A stretch of DNA of 64,000 bases from contig URLZ01000002.1 of the NCBI GenBank assembly GCA_900548895.1, positions 45,166 through 109,165 of the forward strand. The letters run 5' to 3'. How positions within the stretch are numbered: the first letter of the stretch is position 1; each line of letters opens with the position of its first letter. Below, piece by piece: positions 16,694 through 24,814 of the stretch. The position numbers and the translations under genes were made by a program. The DNA comes from an uncultured Akkermansia sp. GTDB lineage: Bacteria > Verrucomicrobiota > Verrucomicrobiia > Verrucomicrobiales > Akkermansiaceae. Under the pieces are notes generated by a model. It was not told the origin of the DNA and did not search any database. It was given only the letters and a program-made list of their open reading frames with translations.

Positions 16694-16722
16694 ATCGTAT
16701 CAAGTGCGAGAAGCTGCGTCAA
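16694..16722 (-). promoter_or_regulatory. Promoter of DUF805 copy 1
   Basis: TTGACG-N17-TACGAT on the minus strand. The -35 box shares its last four bases with the palindrome at 16719-16755. The leader is about 50 nt. Confidence 0.7.
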
Positions 16723-16755
16723 GCGGAATCGCAACAATTTTGCGATTCCGCTTGA
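16719..16755. repeat. Perfect 16-bp inverted repeat overlapping a -35 box
   Basis: The arms TCAAGCGGAATCGCAA and TTGCGATTCCGCTTGA are separated by CAATT. No T-run follows on the minus strand. The position, flush against the -35 of DUF805 copy 1, suggests an operator rather than a terminator; it also lies 114 nt downstream of copy 2. Confidence 0.8.
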
Positions 16756-16869
16756 AGTCGGCCACTCCCGAGACCGAGAGCCTCCTCTGGCTTGTCTCTC
16801 TGCCGAGGTAGGAGGATTCCCGTTCTGGCGGACTGCGTCTCCGTCATTGAGCCGACGTGCCGCGAGGCA

Positions 16870-17472
16870 TCACCGAGCAGCGATCCTCCCGTCCGGATAC
16901 TTCAGCGAGGGCCCGTAGGCGTTGGTGCCGGGCTGGCTGTCCAGAAGCGTGAAAATAAAGAGGACGATCGGGCCGACAAAGGGAATGAGACCGAGCAGGA
17001 TCATCCAGCCGCTGCGCCCTGTGTCGTGGAGTCGGCGTACAAAGATCCCCAGATTCGGAATCAGGATGGCCAGAGGGTACAGGTAGGAGACGACCGGCGC
17101 GACGATCATCAGCGAATCGTCGATGATGATCGGGAGGGCTATGGACATCATGACGAGCGCGCAATAAAACACAAGCCCAAACAGAATTTGCCCCAGCTGA
17201 AACATCCAAAACTCGCGGCGCGAGGCTCTTCCGCTGAACTTGGCATAGTGATCTGTCATCGTCAGCTTGAAGATATCCCAGAGGCCCATGGCGTCGTGGT
17301 ATCCGGCGTTTGCGGCGATGATGGACGAGAGCGGTATCCAAGCTGCATCGCCGCAGCGTGCAACCAGGGTGGAGGGCTGAATGCGGCCGGCCACCATGAG
17401 GGAGATGAGATCATTCAGGGAGACAGGCCCCTGCGTCTTGTTTTGATCGTTCAGGTAATAAAATCCGTTCAT
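16870..17472 (-). CDS. GYF-2 / DUF805 membrane protein, copy 2
   Basis: A 200-residue paralogue of the neighbouring DUF805 protein with the same layout: GYF_2-type N-terminus (FYYLNDQNKTQGPVSL), then a four-segment DUF805 domain with FSGRASRREFWMFQL and VRRLHDTGRSGWMI. It ends with a short extra GRIAAR tail after the shared GPSLKYP. It starts 56 nt after the FHA gene on the same strand and may be co-transcribed with it. Function is unknown. Confidence 0.85.
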   Translation of the reverse strand: MNGFYYLNDQNKTQGPVSLNDLISLMVAGRIQPSTLVARCGDAAWIPLSSIIAANAGYHDAMGLWDIFKLTMTDHYAKFSGRASRREFWMFQLGQILFGLVFYCALVMMSIALPIIIDDSLMIVAPVVSYLYPLAILIPNLGIFVRRLHDTGRSGWMILLGLIPFVGPIVLFIFTLLDSQPGTNAYGPSLKYPDGRIAAR

Positions 17473-17528
17473 GGTCCAGAGGTGAGAGAGCCGGGGAGGC
17501 CGGGAGCCCTGATGGCGGGGAGGTCTGC

Positions 17529-18449
17529 TCAGGTGTTGATTTCAACGCGCAGCGAGGCATCGCCGAGGCTGAGGGTGTCACCGTCGTTGATGGGCGTCCG
17601 ATTCTCGTAGATTGCCAGCTGCTGACCGTTGACGTAGACGCCGTTGCGCGAGCCCTGATCCGTGATGACCAAGCCCTTGGGTGCGAGCTCGAGTTTCGCA
17701 TGTCGGCGCGAGACGCTCTCTTCGGGGATGACGATGCGGCAGACGGAGGGGTCTCGGCCGATGTAGATGCCGTCGCGGGCTTTCTCCAGCTCCGCGAAGT
17801 TCAGCCGCGCCTCCCAGGGTTCACCCGAGTTGAGCAGGCCGTAGAGGCGCAGGAAGCCCGGCTGGGGAGCTGCATCCGCCGCTTCGCTCGCCTCCGCCAG
17901 AGCATCGCCTTCGTCGTCCGAGAGTTGTGCGACGCTCGGCAGGCCGTGGCCGAGGTGCCACTTGAAGCGCAGCGGATCCTGCCGCGGCAGGGGCTGGAGG
18001 AGGATGTCGGGGTAGGGGCGGCTCGGCGCAGCCTTCTCGGACGGGGCCTCTTCTGCCTTCTCCGCCTCTGTGTCTGCCGCCGATTCGGCGGAGGAGGACT
18101 CTTCCTCCAGAGGAGTAGCCTCGCTGCTCATGGCCGCCAGGATCTCCGAGAGCGAGCCGGTGGCCAGCGGTATGTCGGGCGCTTCGCCTCCTGTCGCGCC
18201 GTCGGTTGAGACTGCCTGAGGCTTCGGTGTCGCCCCGGCCTCAGGTGTTGCTTTCCCCTCGGTTTGGTCTTCAGTTACAGGCGCTGCCTCAGCTTGAGAA
18301 ACTCGGGGGGCGGCAGGGGACATCGGGGGAAGGGGGGCGGAGGCGGATGGCTGCGAGGGCGGCGCGGCTGACGCATCCAGCGATGTTGTGGGTGTCGCCG
18401 GCGCCGGGCTGTCGTTGGTGGGGATGGCGGGGAACGGGGGCTGCTCCAT
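17529..18449 (-). CDS. FHA-domain protein with long disordered N-terminus
   Basis: A 306-residue protein whose C-terminal about 90 residues form an FHA phosphothreonine-binding domain: GIYIGRDPSVCRIVI, ESVSRRHAKLEL and DQGSRNGVYVNGQQL, with the conserved G-R, S-R-R-H and N-G. Residues 1-170 are Pro/Ala/Ser/Glu-rich and probably disordered, followed by a linker with PYPDILLQPLPRQDPLRFKW. No kinase or phosphatase is adjacent. The start is fixed by a promoter whose -10 lies 8 nt upstream. Partner unknown. Confidence 0.86.
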   Translation of the reverse strand: MEQPPFPAIPTNDSPAPATPTTSLDASAAPPSQPSASAPLPPMSPAAPRVSQAEAAPVTEDQTEGKATPEAGATPKPQAVSTDGATGGEAPDIPLATGSLSEILAAMSSEATPLEEESSSAESAADTEAEKAEEAPSEKAAPSRPYPDILLQPLPRQDPLRFKWHLGHGLPSVAQLSDDEGDALAEASEAADAAPQPGFLRLYGLLNSGEPWEARLNFAELEKARDGIYIGRDPSVCRIVIPEESVSRRHAKLELAPKGLVITDQGSRNGVYVNGQQLAIYENRTPINDGDTLSLGDASLRVEINT

Positions 18450-18457
18450 ATGCTCTG

Positions 18458-18486
18458 ATTGTACCAGTTTGCGGCGCGGCTGACAA
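18458..18486 (-). promoter_or_regulatory. Promoter of the FHA gene (leaderless type)
   Basis: TTGTCA-N17-TACAAT on the minus strand, with the ATG 8 nt past the -10. Confidence 0.75.
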
Positions 18487-18509
18487 TCAGAAACTCCGCG
18501 CGGTGCGGC

Positions 18510-18555
18510 GGGGAAAGGCAAGCGACCCCTGCCGCCGCGCGGGGGCAGGGGTCGC
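18510..18555 (-). terminator. Hairpin terminator of the M42 peptidase gene
   Basis: The arms GCGACCCCTGCC/GGCAGGGGTCGC are perfect over 12 bp. On the minus strand TTGCCTTTCC follows, a weak U-tract. Confidence 0.55.
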
Positions 18556-18605
18556 GGGAGATGCGGGGCGGAGCCTCCCGGAAACGGGGGCGCCGCGGCA
18601 GCTCG

Positions 18606-19694
18606 TCAGAGTTTGTGGCAGAAGTTGTCCTCCGGCGTGAGCGAGGCGATGAAGGCCACGAGCAGCTCGATGCAGGACTGCACGTCATCGAGGTCGGCCG
18701 TCTCAACCGGGCTGTGCATGTAGCGCAGCGGCATGGAGAGGTTGGTGGCGGGAACGCCCATGCGCGAGCGGAAGATCTGGTCCGTGTTGGTGCCCGTTGT
18801 GCGGCCCGAGGTTTCGCGCTGCATCGGGATGCCCTTCTCGGAGGAGATCAGCTCGAGCCTTCCGTTGAGGTTCGGGTGGCAGGCCGGGCCGAAGCAGAGG
18901 CAGGGGCCTTTGCCGAGGCGCACGTCGCCGTAGCGTCCCTTGTCGAGCCCGGGCGAGTCCGTTCCGTGCGTGACGTCGAGGCAGATGGCGGCATCGGGGC
19001 GAATGCGGTAGGTGAGCATGCCGGCGCCGATGCAGCCGACTTCCTCCTGCACGGTGTTGGCGAAGACGATGTTCCAGGCCGGCTTGATGCCGCGCTCCTT
19101 GAGGGCGCGGGCGACTTCGGCCGTGATGAAGCCGCAGAGGCGGTCGTCGAGCGCGCGGCACACGAGGCGCTTGCCGTTGTTGAGCATCAGCGGGCCGTCG
19201 CAGTAGACGCCGCGGTCTCCCACGCGCAGGCCGAGCGCTTCGACTTCTTCGCGGGAGTCGCAGCCGAAGTCGACGTAGAGATCCCACACCTTGGGCACTT
19301 TGTCGCCGTCGTCGCGGATGTGGATGGCGGTGTTGCCGGTGATGCCGATGACTTCGCCGTCCGTCCCCTGAAAGCGAATGCGGCGCCCGCGGGCGATGGC
19401 GACGTCGGAGCCGCCGAGGCGCTCGACGCGCGCAAAGCCGTTCTCCTCGATGTAGCGGATAGAGAAGCCGATTTCGTCGGCGTGCGCATCGAGCATGAGC
19501 GTCGGAGCATCGGCTGCTTCGGCGCGCAGCAGCGCCCAGGTCGAGCCGTAGGCGTCGCAGTGCTGCTCATCGGTGAACGGTGCGATGTAGGAGGCCCAGA
19601 TGCGCTGGGCGTCCATCTCCATGCCGGTCGGGGCCGGCGTGTCCAAAATCTGAGTCAGAAACTCAGAAGCCTCTTCCGATAAATTCATGGCCAT
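18606..19694 (-). CDS. M42-family glutamyl/leucyl-type aminopeptidase
   Basis: A cytoplasmic dinuclear-metal aminopeptidase of 362 residues that degrades short peptides. Metal and catalytic motifs are present: LDAHADEIGF, the bridging region with CRALDDRLCG, NTVQEEVGCIGA (catalytic Glu pair) and LDVTHGTDSP, with the late MPLRYMHSPVETAD. Two ATGs six bases apart are possible (19694 and 19688). It lies 46 nt downstream of purD on the same strand and is followed by a hairpin, so a purD-M42 transcript is likely. Substrate range cannot be told from the sequence. Confidence 0.9.
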   Translation of the reverse strand: MAMNLSEEASEFLTQILDTPAPTGMEMDAQRIWASYIAPFTDEQHCDAYGSTWALLRAEAADAPTLMLDAHADEIGFSIRYIEENGFARVERLGGSDVAIARGRRIRFQGTDGEVIGITGNTAIHIRDDGDKVPKVWDLYVDFGCDSREEVEALGLRVGDRGVYCDGPLMLNNGKRLVCRALDDRLCGFITAEVARALKERGIKPAWNIVFANTVQEEVGCIGAGMLTYRIRPDAAICLDVTHGTDSPGLDKGRYGDVRLGKGPCLCFGPACHPNLNGRLELISSEKGIPMQRETSGRTTGTNTDQIFRSRMGVPATNLSMPLRYMHSPVETADLDDVQSCIELLVAFIASLTPEDNFCHKL

Positions 19695-19740
19695 AAGGGT
19701 ATTGTTGTCAGCGTTGCTCTGAAGGTGGAGCCGGTGGGGC

Positions 19741-20985
19741 TCACATGTTGCGGTAGGCGATGTCCGAGCGGCGCTGCGAGCCGTCAAAGTCGACTTTCGC
19801 GGCCTCGGCATGCGCCTTCGTGCGCGCTTCGTCGAGCGTGGCGCCGCCCGCCACGATGGCCAGCACGCGACCGCCGGCGGTCACCCATCCTTCGGGGGTT
19901 TTGCGCGTGCCGCAGTGGAAGACGCGGGCCTTGCAGTTCTCCAGACCTCGGATGAGGTCGCCGGAGTGCGAGGAGGCCGGGTAGCCGGCTGAGGCGAGGA
20001 TGCAGCAGACGCTCCAGCCTTCGTCAAAGCTGATGAGCTCGGGTTTGAACTCGCCCTTCGCTCCGCTGAGGCAGAAGTTGGCCAGATCGCCGCGCAGCAG
20101 GGGCATCACGGCTTCGCACTCCGGGTCGCCGAAGCGGCAGTTGTACTCGATCACCTTCGGTCCCTGCGGCGTGAGCATCAGGCCGAAGTAGAGGAAGCCG
20201 CGGTAGGGAAGGCCGTCCTCGCGCAGGCCGCGCACCGTCGGCGCCACGATGGTTTCTTCAATCGTGCGCATGAGCTCGGGGGAGGCGAGCTGCCGCGAGG
20301 CGACGGCGCCCATGCCGCCGGTGTTCGGGCCGAGGTCGCCGTCCTGCAGGCGCTTGTAGTCGCGCGCCGGGCAAAGAATAAGGTATTTGTCATCGCAGAT
20401 GGCGCCGAAGATGGAGATCTCCGGGCCCGTCAGGAACTCCTCGACGAGCAGGCGGCCTTCGCCGAAGCGCTTGTCGATGAAGACTTCGCGCAGGAAGCTC
20501 TCCGCCTCGGCCTCGGTCATGCAGACGGCGACGCCCTTGCCGGCGGCCAGGCCGTCGAACTTCAGCACCGTGGGGTAGCGGCCGCCGATGGCTGCGATGG
20601 CCTGATCATAGTCGGCCACGGCCTTGGCCATGCCGGTGGGGATGTGGTGGCGCATGAGGAAGTCCTTGGCGAACTCTTTGCTCGCTTCGAGCTGGGCGCT
20701 CTGTTTCGTCGGCCCCCAGCAGGGGATGCCGAGGGCGGCGCAGCGGTTGGCGAGGCCTTCTCCCTTGACGAGGTAGCTTTCTTCGCCCGCGACGCAGAGG
20801 TCGATGCGGGCGTCGACCATCCACTGCATGAGTTCGTCGAAGCTGTTTGCGGGGATCTTGGCGGCGGTTTCCTGAATGGCGTCGCTGCCGGGATATGTGT
20901 AAAGCTCAGGCTTGCAGGGGCTTGCAGCCAATGTCTCCACGAGCGCCTGCTCGCGGCCACCTTTTCCGATGACGGCAATTTTCAT
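19741..20985 (-). CDS. purD: Phosphoribosylamine-glycine ligase PurD
   Basis: PurD joins glycine to 5-phosphoribosylamine with ATP in purine synthesis. It is 414 residues. The N-terminal Rossmann part starts KIAVIGKGGREQALVETL. The ATP-grasp core has LKFDGLAAGKGVAVC, LVEEFLTGPEISIF, the family signature CPARDYKRLQDGDLGPNTGGMG, and YNCRFGDPECEAVMPLL. The family signature near the N-terminus usually reads GSGGREHA; here GKGGREQA. The start is confirmed by a promoter 9 nt upstream. Confidence 0.95.
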   Translation of the reverse strand: MKIAVIGKGGREQALVETLAASPCKPELYTYPGSDAIQETAAKIPANSFDELMQWMVDARIDLCVAGEESYLVKGEGLANRCAALGIPCWGPTKQSAQLEASKEFAKDFLMRHHIPTGMAKAVADYDQAIAAIGGRYPTVLKFDGLAAGKGVAVCMTEAEAESFLREVFIDKRFGEGRLLVEEFLTGPEISIFGAICDDKYLILCPARDYKRLQDGDLGPNTGGMGAVASRQLASPELMRTIEETIVAPTVRGLREDGLPYRGFLYFGLMLTPQGPKVIEYNCRFGDPECEAVMPLLRGDLANFCLSGAKGEFKPELISFDEGWSVCCILASAGYPASSHSGDLIRGLENCKARVFHCGTRKTPEGWVTAGGRVLAIVAGGATLDEARTKAHAEAAKVDFDGSQRRSDIAYRNM

Positions 20986-20994
20986 GTTGCAGCC

Positions 20995-21022
20995 ATTGTA
21001 ACATGATGACGCTGCAATGCAA
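20995..21022 (-). promoter_or_regulatory. Promoter of purD (leaderless type)
   Basis: TTGCAT-N16-TACAAT on the minus strand, with the ATG 9 nt past the -10. Confidence 0.7.
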
Positions 21023-21143
21023 GCCGAAAGCGCGCTTGCGGCGGCTCGCGGAAGGTGCCGTTGGGGTGGGGCTTGCGATGAAACAGGAGAGCCTCGATCC
21101 TGTTCGGGCAGAGTCGAGGCTTGTCTTGGGGCGCTTACGTGAG

Positions 21144-21174
21144 CCGCGGGGGGAGAGGTGCTCTCCCCCCGCGG
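21144..21174. other. Perfect 14-bp GC hairpin after glgB
   Basis: The arms CCGCGGGGGGAGAG and CTCTCCCCCCGCGG enclose a 3-nt loop, 27 nt after the glgB stop. No T-run follows on either strand. It probably marks the mRNA 3' end without a classical U-tract. Confidence 0.65.
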
Positions 21175-21201
21175 CGCGGGCGTGGCTTCTGGGCGCGGGG
21201 C

Positions 21202-23220
21202 TCAGAAGAGGCTGCCCGGGTAGTGCCGGCTGAGCACCTGGACGGTGCGGGGCAGCAGGTAGAGAGAGAGATACTGCTGCCCGTCGGTGAAGTGGTGCAC
21301 GCTGTGATCCTGCCGCCCGTAGCCGCCGAAGCGCGTGTCGTCGGAGTCGAGGATGACTTTCCACTCGCCGTGGGCGGGGGCGGGGAGGCGGTAGTCGGGG
21401 ATGGCTCGCTGGCCGCTCCAGTTGAAGACGAAGATGAGGCCGCCGCGCTCAAAGGCCATGACTTGGTTGTTTTCGTCCATGTTGAGCGGGCGCGCGGGGC
21501 GCGTGGCCAGCAGGTTGGTCTCCTTGGCCAGGCGCACCATGGCGCGATCGAAGGCGTTGAGATAGCGGTAGCGCAGCAGTTCGTTGTCCACGAGGCTCCA
21601 CTGGCGGCGGCAGTATTTGTAGGAGTTGCCGTTGCCTTCGCGCGGGAAGTCGATCCACTCCGGGTGGCCGAATTCGTTGCCCATGAAGTTCAGCCAGCCT
21701 TCGCCGCCCGCGGCGAGGGTGACGAGGCGGATCATTTTGTGCAGGGCGATGCCGCGGTCGATGATGAGGCTGGGGGTGTTGCAGCTCATGCAGGTGTACA
21801 TCTCGGCGTCCATCAGGCGGAAGGCGATGGTTTTGTCGCCGACGAGGGCTTGGTCGTGGCTTTCGGCGTAGGCGATGTTCGGCTCGCCGTAGCGGCGGTT
21901 GATGAGGGTGTACCACATGTCGCCGACGCTCCATTCTTCGTCTTTTTTCTCTTTGAGGATTTTGATCCAGTAGTCCGGAAGGCCCATGGCGAGGCGGTGG
22001 CTGAAGCCGAAGCCGCCTTCGTCGACGGGTCGGCAGAGGCCGGGCATACCGCTCATGTCTTCGGCGATGGCGAAGGCGCCGGGCCGCACCTGCTGGATGA
22101 GGGTGGTGGCGAGCTGCAGGTAGGTGACGGCGTCGAGGTTGACCATGGTGTTGAAGTAACAGCCGAGGTCAGTGAAGGGTTCGTGCCCATGGTGGACGTA
22201 GAGCATGCTGGTGACGCCGTCGAAGCGGAAGCCGTCGAAATGGTATTCCTCGAGCCACCAGCGCAGGTTGCTGAGCAGGAATTCGATGACTTCGGCGCGC
22301 CCGTAGTCGAAGAGGCAGCTGTCCCAGTCCGGGTGGCGCGAGTCGCGCTCGCCGGCTTTGAAGTACTGACCGCCGGAGCCGTCGAAGTTGTTGAGGCCTT
22401 CGGCGATGTTTTTGACGGCGTGCGAGTGGACGACGTCGAGCAGCACGGCGATGCCGAGTCCGTGGGCGGTGTCGATGAGGTATTTGAGGTCTTCGGGGGT
22501 GCCGAAGCGGTTGCTGGGGGCGAAGAAGGAGGAGACGTGGTAGCCGAAGCTGCCGTAGTAGGGGTGCTCTTGGATGGCCATGAGCTGCACGACGTTGTAG
22601 CCGAGCTCGGCGATGCGCGGCAGGACTTGGTCGGCAAATTCGCGGTAGCTGTGGATGCGTTCTTCTTCGCCGGCCATGCCGACGTGGGCTTCGTAGATGA
22701 AGGGGACTTTGATGCCGGCGGGGCTCCAGCGGCTGTGCTGCCAGACGTAGGGTTGCTCCGGCTCCCAGATGAGGCCGCTGTAGTCGTAGGTGCGCGGGTC
22801 TTGCTCGGTGAAGCGGATCCAGGCGGGGATGCGGTCATGGGCTTCGTTGTCCGCCCCGATGACGTGCACTTTGACGTGTTGGCCGTGGGCGAGGCTGTCG
22901 GCAGGCAGGCGCACTTCCCACACGCCTTCGCGGTTGCGACGCATGGGGGTGGCGCGGCGATCCCAGTGGTTGAAGTCGCCGATGAGGTAGAGTTCGCGGG
23001 CGCCGGGGGCCCATTCGCGGTAGATCCATTCGCCGGTGGCGGCATCTCGGTTGAAGCCGAGGCGCTTGTAGCCTTCCGCGCAGTTGAGCAGGCTGCCCCG
23101 GCTCCGGCAGATGCGCTCCATCTGGCTGTCAAAGAGCCGCATGCGGGCTTTGATTTCGCGCTCGTAGGGGGCGAGCCAGCCGTCGGCCAGCACGAGTCCG
23201 GGTATCGGGGGTCTTCTCAT
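21202..23220 (-). CDS. glgB: 1,4-alpha-glucan branching enzyme GlgB-like (GH13)
   Basis: A 672-residue glycogen branching enzyme that makes alpha-1,6 branches. An N-terminal CBM48-type domain (WAPGARELYLIGDFNHWD) precedes the GH13 barrel, with YNVVQLMAIQEHPYYGSFGYHV, LLDVVHSHA, the nucleophile region FDGFRFDGVTSM, acid/base region IAEDMSGMPG and ESHDQALVGDK. The C-terminal sheet domain follows (LIFVFNWSG). The motifs resemble eukaryotic-type GlgB/GBE1 more than the E. coli enzyme (inference). A promoter -10 box overlaps two upstream ATGs, so the start at 23220 (MRRPPIPG) is chosen. No other glycogen gene is adjacent. Confidence 0.93.
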   Translation of the reverse strand: MRRPPIPGLVLADGWLAPYEREIKARMRLFDSQMERICRSRGSLLNCAEGYKRLGFNRDAATGEWIYREWAPGARELYLIGDFNHWDRRATPMRRNREGVWEVRLPADSLAHGQHVKVHVIGADNEAHDRIPAWIRFTEQDPRTYDYSGLIWEPEQPYVWQHSRWSPAGIKVPFIYEAHVGMAGEEERIHSYREFADQVLPRIAELGYNVVQLMAIQEHPYYGSFGYHVSSFFAPSNRFGTPEDLKYLIDTAHGLGIAVLLDVVHSHAVKNIAEGLNNFDGSGGQYFKAGERDSRHPDWDSCLFDYGRAEVIEFLLSNLRWWLEEYHFDGFRFDGVTSMLYVHHGHEPFTDLGCYFNTMVNLDAVTYLQLATTLIQQVRPGAFAIAEDMSGMPGLCRPVDEGGFGFSHRLAMGLPDYWIKILKEKKDEEWSVGDMWYTLINRRYGEPNIAYAESHDQALVGDKTIAFRLMDAEMYTCMSCNTPSLIIDRGIALHKMIRLVTLAAGGEGWLNFMGNEFGHPEWIDFPREGNGNSYKYCRRQWSLVDNELLRYRYLNAFDRAMVRLAKETNLLATRPARPLNMDENNQVMAFERGGLIFVFNWSGQRAIPDYRLPAPAHGEWKVILDSDDTRFGGYGRQDHSVHHFTDGQQYLSLYLLPRTVQVLSRHYPGSLF

Positions 23221-23227
23221 GTCTCTC

Positions 23228-23256
23228 ATTTTACACGCGCTGTCGGCGTGCTGCAA
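23228..23256 (-). promoter_or_regulatory. Promoter of glgB (leaderless type)
   Basis: TTGCAG-N17-TAAAAT on the minus strand, with the ATG 7 nt past the -10. Confidence 0.8.
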
Positions 23257-23324
23257 GCTTCAAATGCTCGAGATTCGGGCTTTTCTCGCACGGGGGCGAG
23301 GGCCGAGTGGGGGGATGACGGACA

Positions 23325-23358
23325 AACGGCGCAGCCCCCGAGTGGGGGCTGCGCCGTT
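23325..23358 (-). terminator. Perfect 15-bp hairpin after the Ser/Asp-rich gene
   Basis: The arms AACGGCGCAGCCCCC/GGGGGCTGCGCCGTT enclose a 4-nt loop. On the minus strand only TGTCC follows, so the U-tract is poor. Confidence 0.5.
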
Positions 23359-23383
23359 GCGCAGGGAAGGGGCCGTCGAGGCT

Positions 23384-24169
23384 TCAGAGCTCAGGCCGCT
23401 TGATTTCAAGGGTGTTGTCGAGCTCGCGGTAGGGGGCCTTGACGGTCTTGGTGCCGGCGTCATCGCTGCCGTGCAGGTTGATGTTGCCGCCGCTGATGCT
23501 GACGCTGCTCACGCGAATGGGCACGTAGAAGGAGGTGATGGTGCGGGAGTGCTTGGCGAGCGTTTCGCCTTTGCCCCATGAGCTGTTGCGGTCAGCTGAC
23601 CAGCCGATGTAGACGACAACGGTGGAGAGCGGCGTGACGTGGCCGACGAGGTTTGACTTGACGAGGACGTATTTGTCGCCGAGGCTGATGAAGTGCCAGG
23701 AGGTTTTGTCGGGGTTGGCGATGACTTTGCTGTCGCTGCCGGTTGTCGTTGCCGTGTTGATGCCGCCGGCTTCGGAGACGGGGGTGGCTTCTTCGATGTC
23801 GCTGTCGTCGCTCGTGGTGTCGCTGCCGATGTCGCCGAGATCGCTGTCGGACTCATCGCTGCTGCTGTCGCTGTCGAGGGAGAGGTCGCCGCTGTCGTCC
23901 GCGCTGCTGTCATCGAGGCTGCTGTCGCTGCTCTCTTCGCTGCTGCTGTCATCAAGGTTGCTGTCTTCCTCGTCGCCGAGGCTGATGTCGACGGAGTCGG
24001 AGGCGTCGGCGCTGTCGTCGCTCGCGGCGTCGCTGCTGTCGGCTGAGCTGCTCTCGGCGCTGCTGTCGTCAAGAGAGAAGATGTCGAGGTCGGTGTCTTC
24101 ATCCTGGGCGACGGCGGTCATGGTGAGAAGGCCGGCGGCCATCAGGGTGGTGCATACGTACTTGGTCAT
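23384..24169 (-). CDS. Secreted Ser/Asp-rich protein, function unknown
   Basis: A 261-residue exported protein. The N-terminus MTKYVCTTLMAAGLLTM followed by AVAQ is a signal peptide, with cleavage expected after AVA (about residue 21). Residues about 22-140 are almost only Ser and Asp with some Glu and Ala (repeats such as DDSSAESS and DSSSDESDSD), very acidic and surely disordered; it could bind calcium. Residues about 141-261 are ordinary sequence (SWHFISLGDKYVLVKSNLVG, YIGWSADRNSSWGKGE, PYRELDNTLEIKRPEL) and likely a small folded domain. I recognise no family. The upstream frame extension lacks a signal peptide and is not used. Confidence 0.8.
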   Translation of the reverse strand: MTKYVCTTLMAAGLLTMTAVAQDEDTDLDIFSLDDSSAESSSADSSDAASDDSADASDSVDISLGDEEDSNLDDSSSEESSDSSLDDSSADDSGDLSLDSDSSSDESDSDLGDIGSDTTSDDSDIEEATPVSEAGGINTATTTGSDSKVIANPDKTSWHFISLGDKYVLVKSNLVGHVTPLSTVVVYIGWSADRNSSWGKGETLAKHSRTITSFYVPIRVSSVSISGGNINLHGSDDAGTKTVKAPYRELDNTLEIKRPEL

Positions 24170-24258
24170 ATCTGTCAGGTGGGGGGGGGAATCGTAGTAA
24201 GCGGATGCGCGGTGCACGGGGCGAGCGGTCGTGCTGCGTGAGCCTTGCGCCTTGTCAG

Positions 24259-24287
24259 GTTAAAGCAGATTTGAAGCGCTTTGTCAA
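24259..24287 (-). promoter_or_regulatory. Candidate promoter of the Ser/Asp-rich gene
   Basis: TTGACA-N17-TTTAAC on the minus strand. The -35 is perfect and the -10 weak; the leader would be about 80 nt. Confidence 0.45.
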
Positions 24288-24353
24288 TCAGAAAAGAGCT
24301 TCCCCTCGCAGAAAAGCGGCGCGGCGGGGCGCTCGTGGGGCCATGCGGTGGGG

Positions 24354-24794
24354 TCAGCGCTTGTCGGGCTCGCGGAGGCGGCGGAAGAGGAAGCGGATTT
24401 CGTTCTCGGGGCGGCGGTTGGCGCGGTTCATCTGCGCGAGCTCGCGCCGCTGCCGCGGGCTGAGTTCGCTGAGGATGTCGGGTTCGAGGATGGCGGTGTC
24501 GTCGTCCTCAAAGGTCAGGAGGGCGCTGATGCGCCGCTTGCCGCGGATGAGGGTGAGGCGGTAGGGCTCGTGCTCGGTGTCCTCCCACTCGTATTGCAGC
24601 TTGCCCTCGCGCCCGCCGAATTGCCAGCGGATGTTGCCGTCGGCGCCGACCTGCGCGCGCAGAATGCGCCCGGCTTCCTGCCAGTGTCCGGGCGCGAGGG
24701 CGCGAGGGTCTTCGCCGGGCAGGAGCCAGAGGACGGCGCCGGTGATGAGGGCGGCTGCTGCGAGGCCCGCGGCGATGAGGGTTTTCGGGCTCAT
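24354..24794 (-). CDS. Hypothetical single-span membrane/periplasmic protein
   Basis: A 146-residue protein I do not recognise. It has one N-terminal hydrophobic segment (about 5-25, TLIAAGLAAAALITGAVLWL), then a small domain with GHWQEAGRILRAQVGADGNIRW and a regular Trp/Tyr pattern, and a C-terminal Arg-rich helix (ELSPRQRRELAQMNRANRR). It starts 20 nt after cimA on the same strand and is probably co-transcribed. Confidence 0.7.
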   Translation of the reverse strand: MSPKTLIAAGLAAAALITGAVLWLLPGEDPRALAPGHWQEAGRILRAQVGADGNIRWQFGGREGKLQYEWEDTEHEPYRLTLIRGKRRISALLTFEDDDTAILEPDILSELSPRQRRELAQMNRANRRPENEIRFLFRRLREPDKR

Positions 24795-24814
24795 GGGTGG
24801 GAGGGGTGGCTTGG

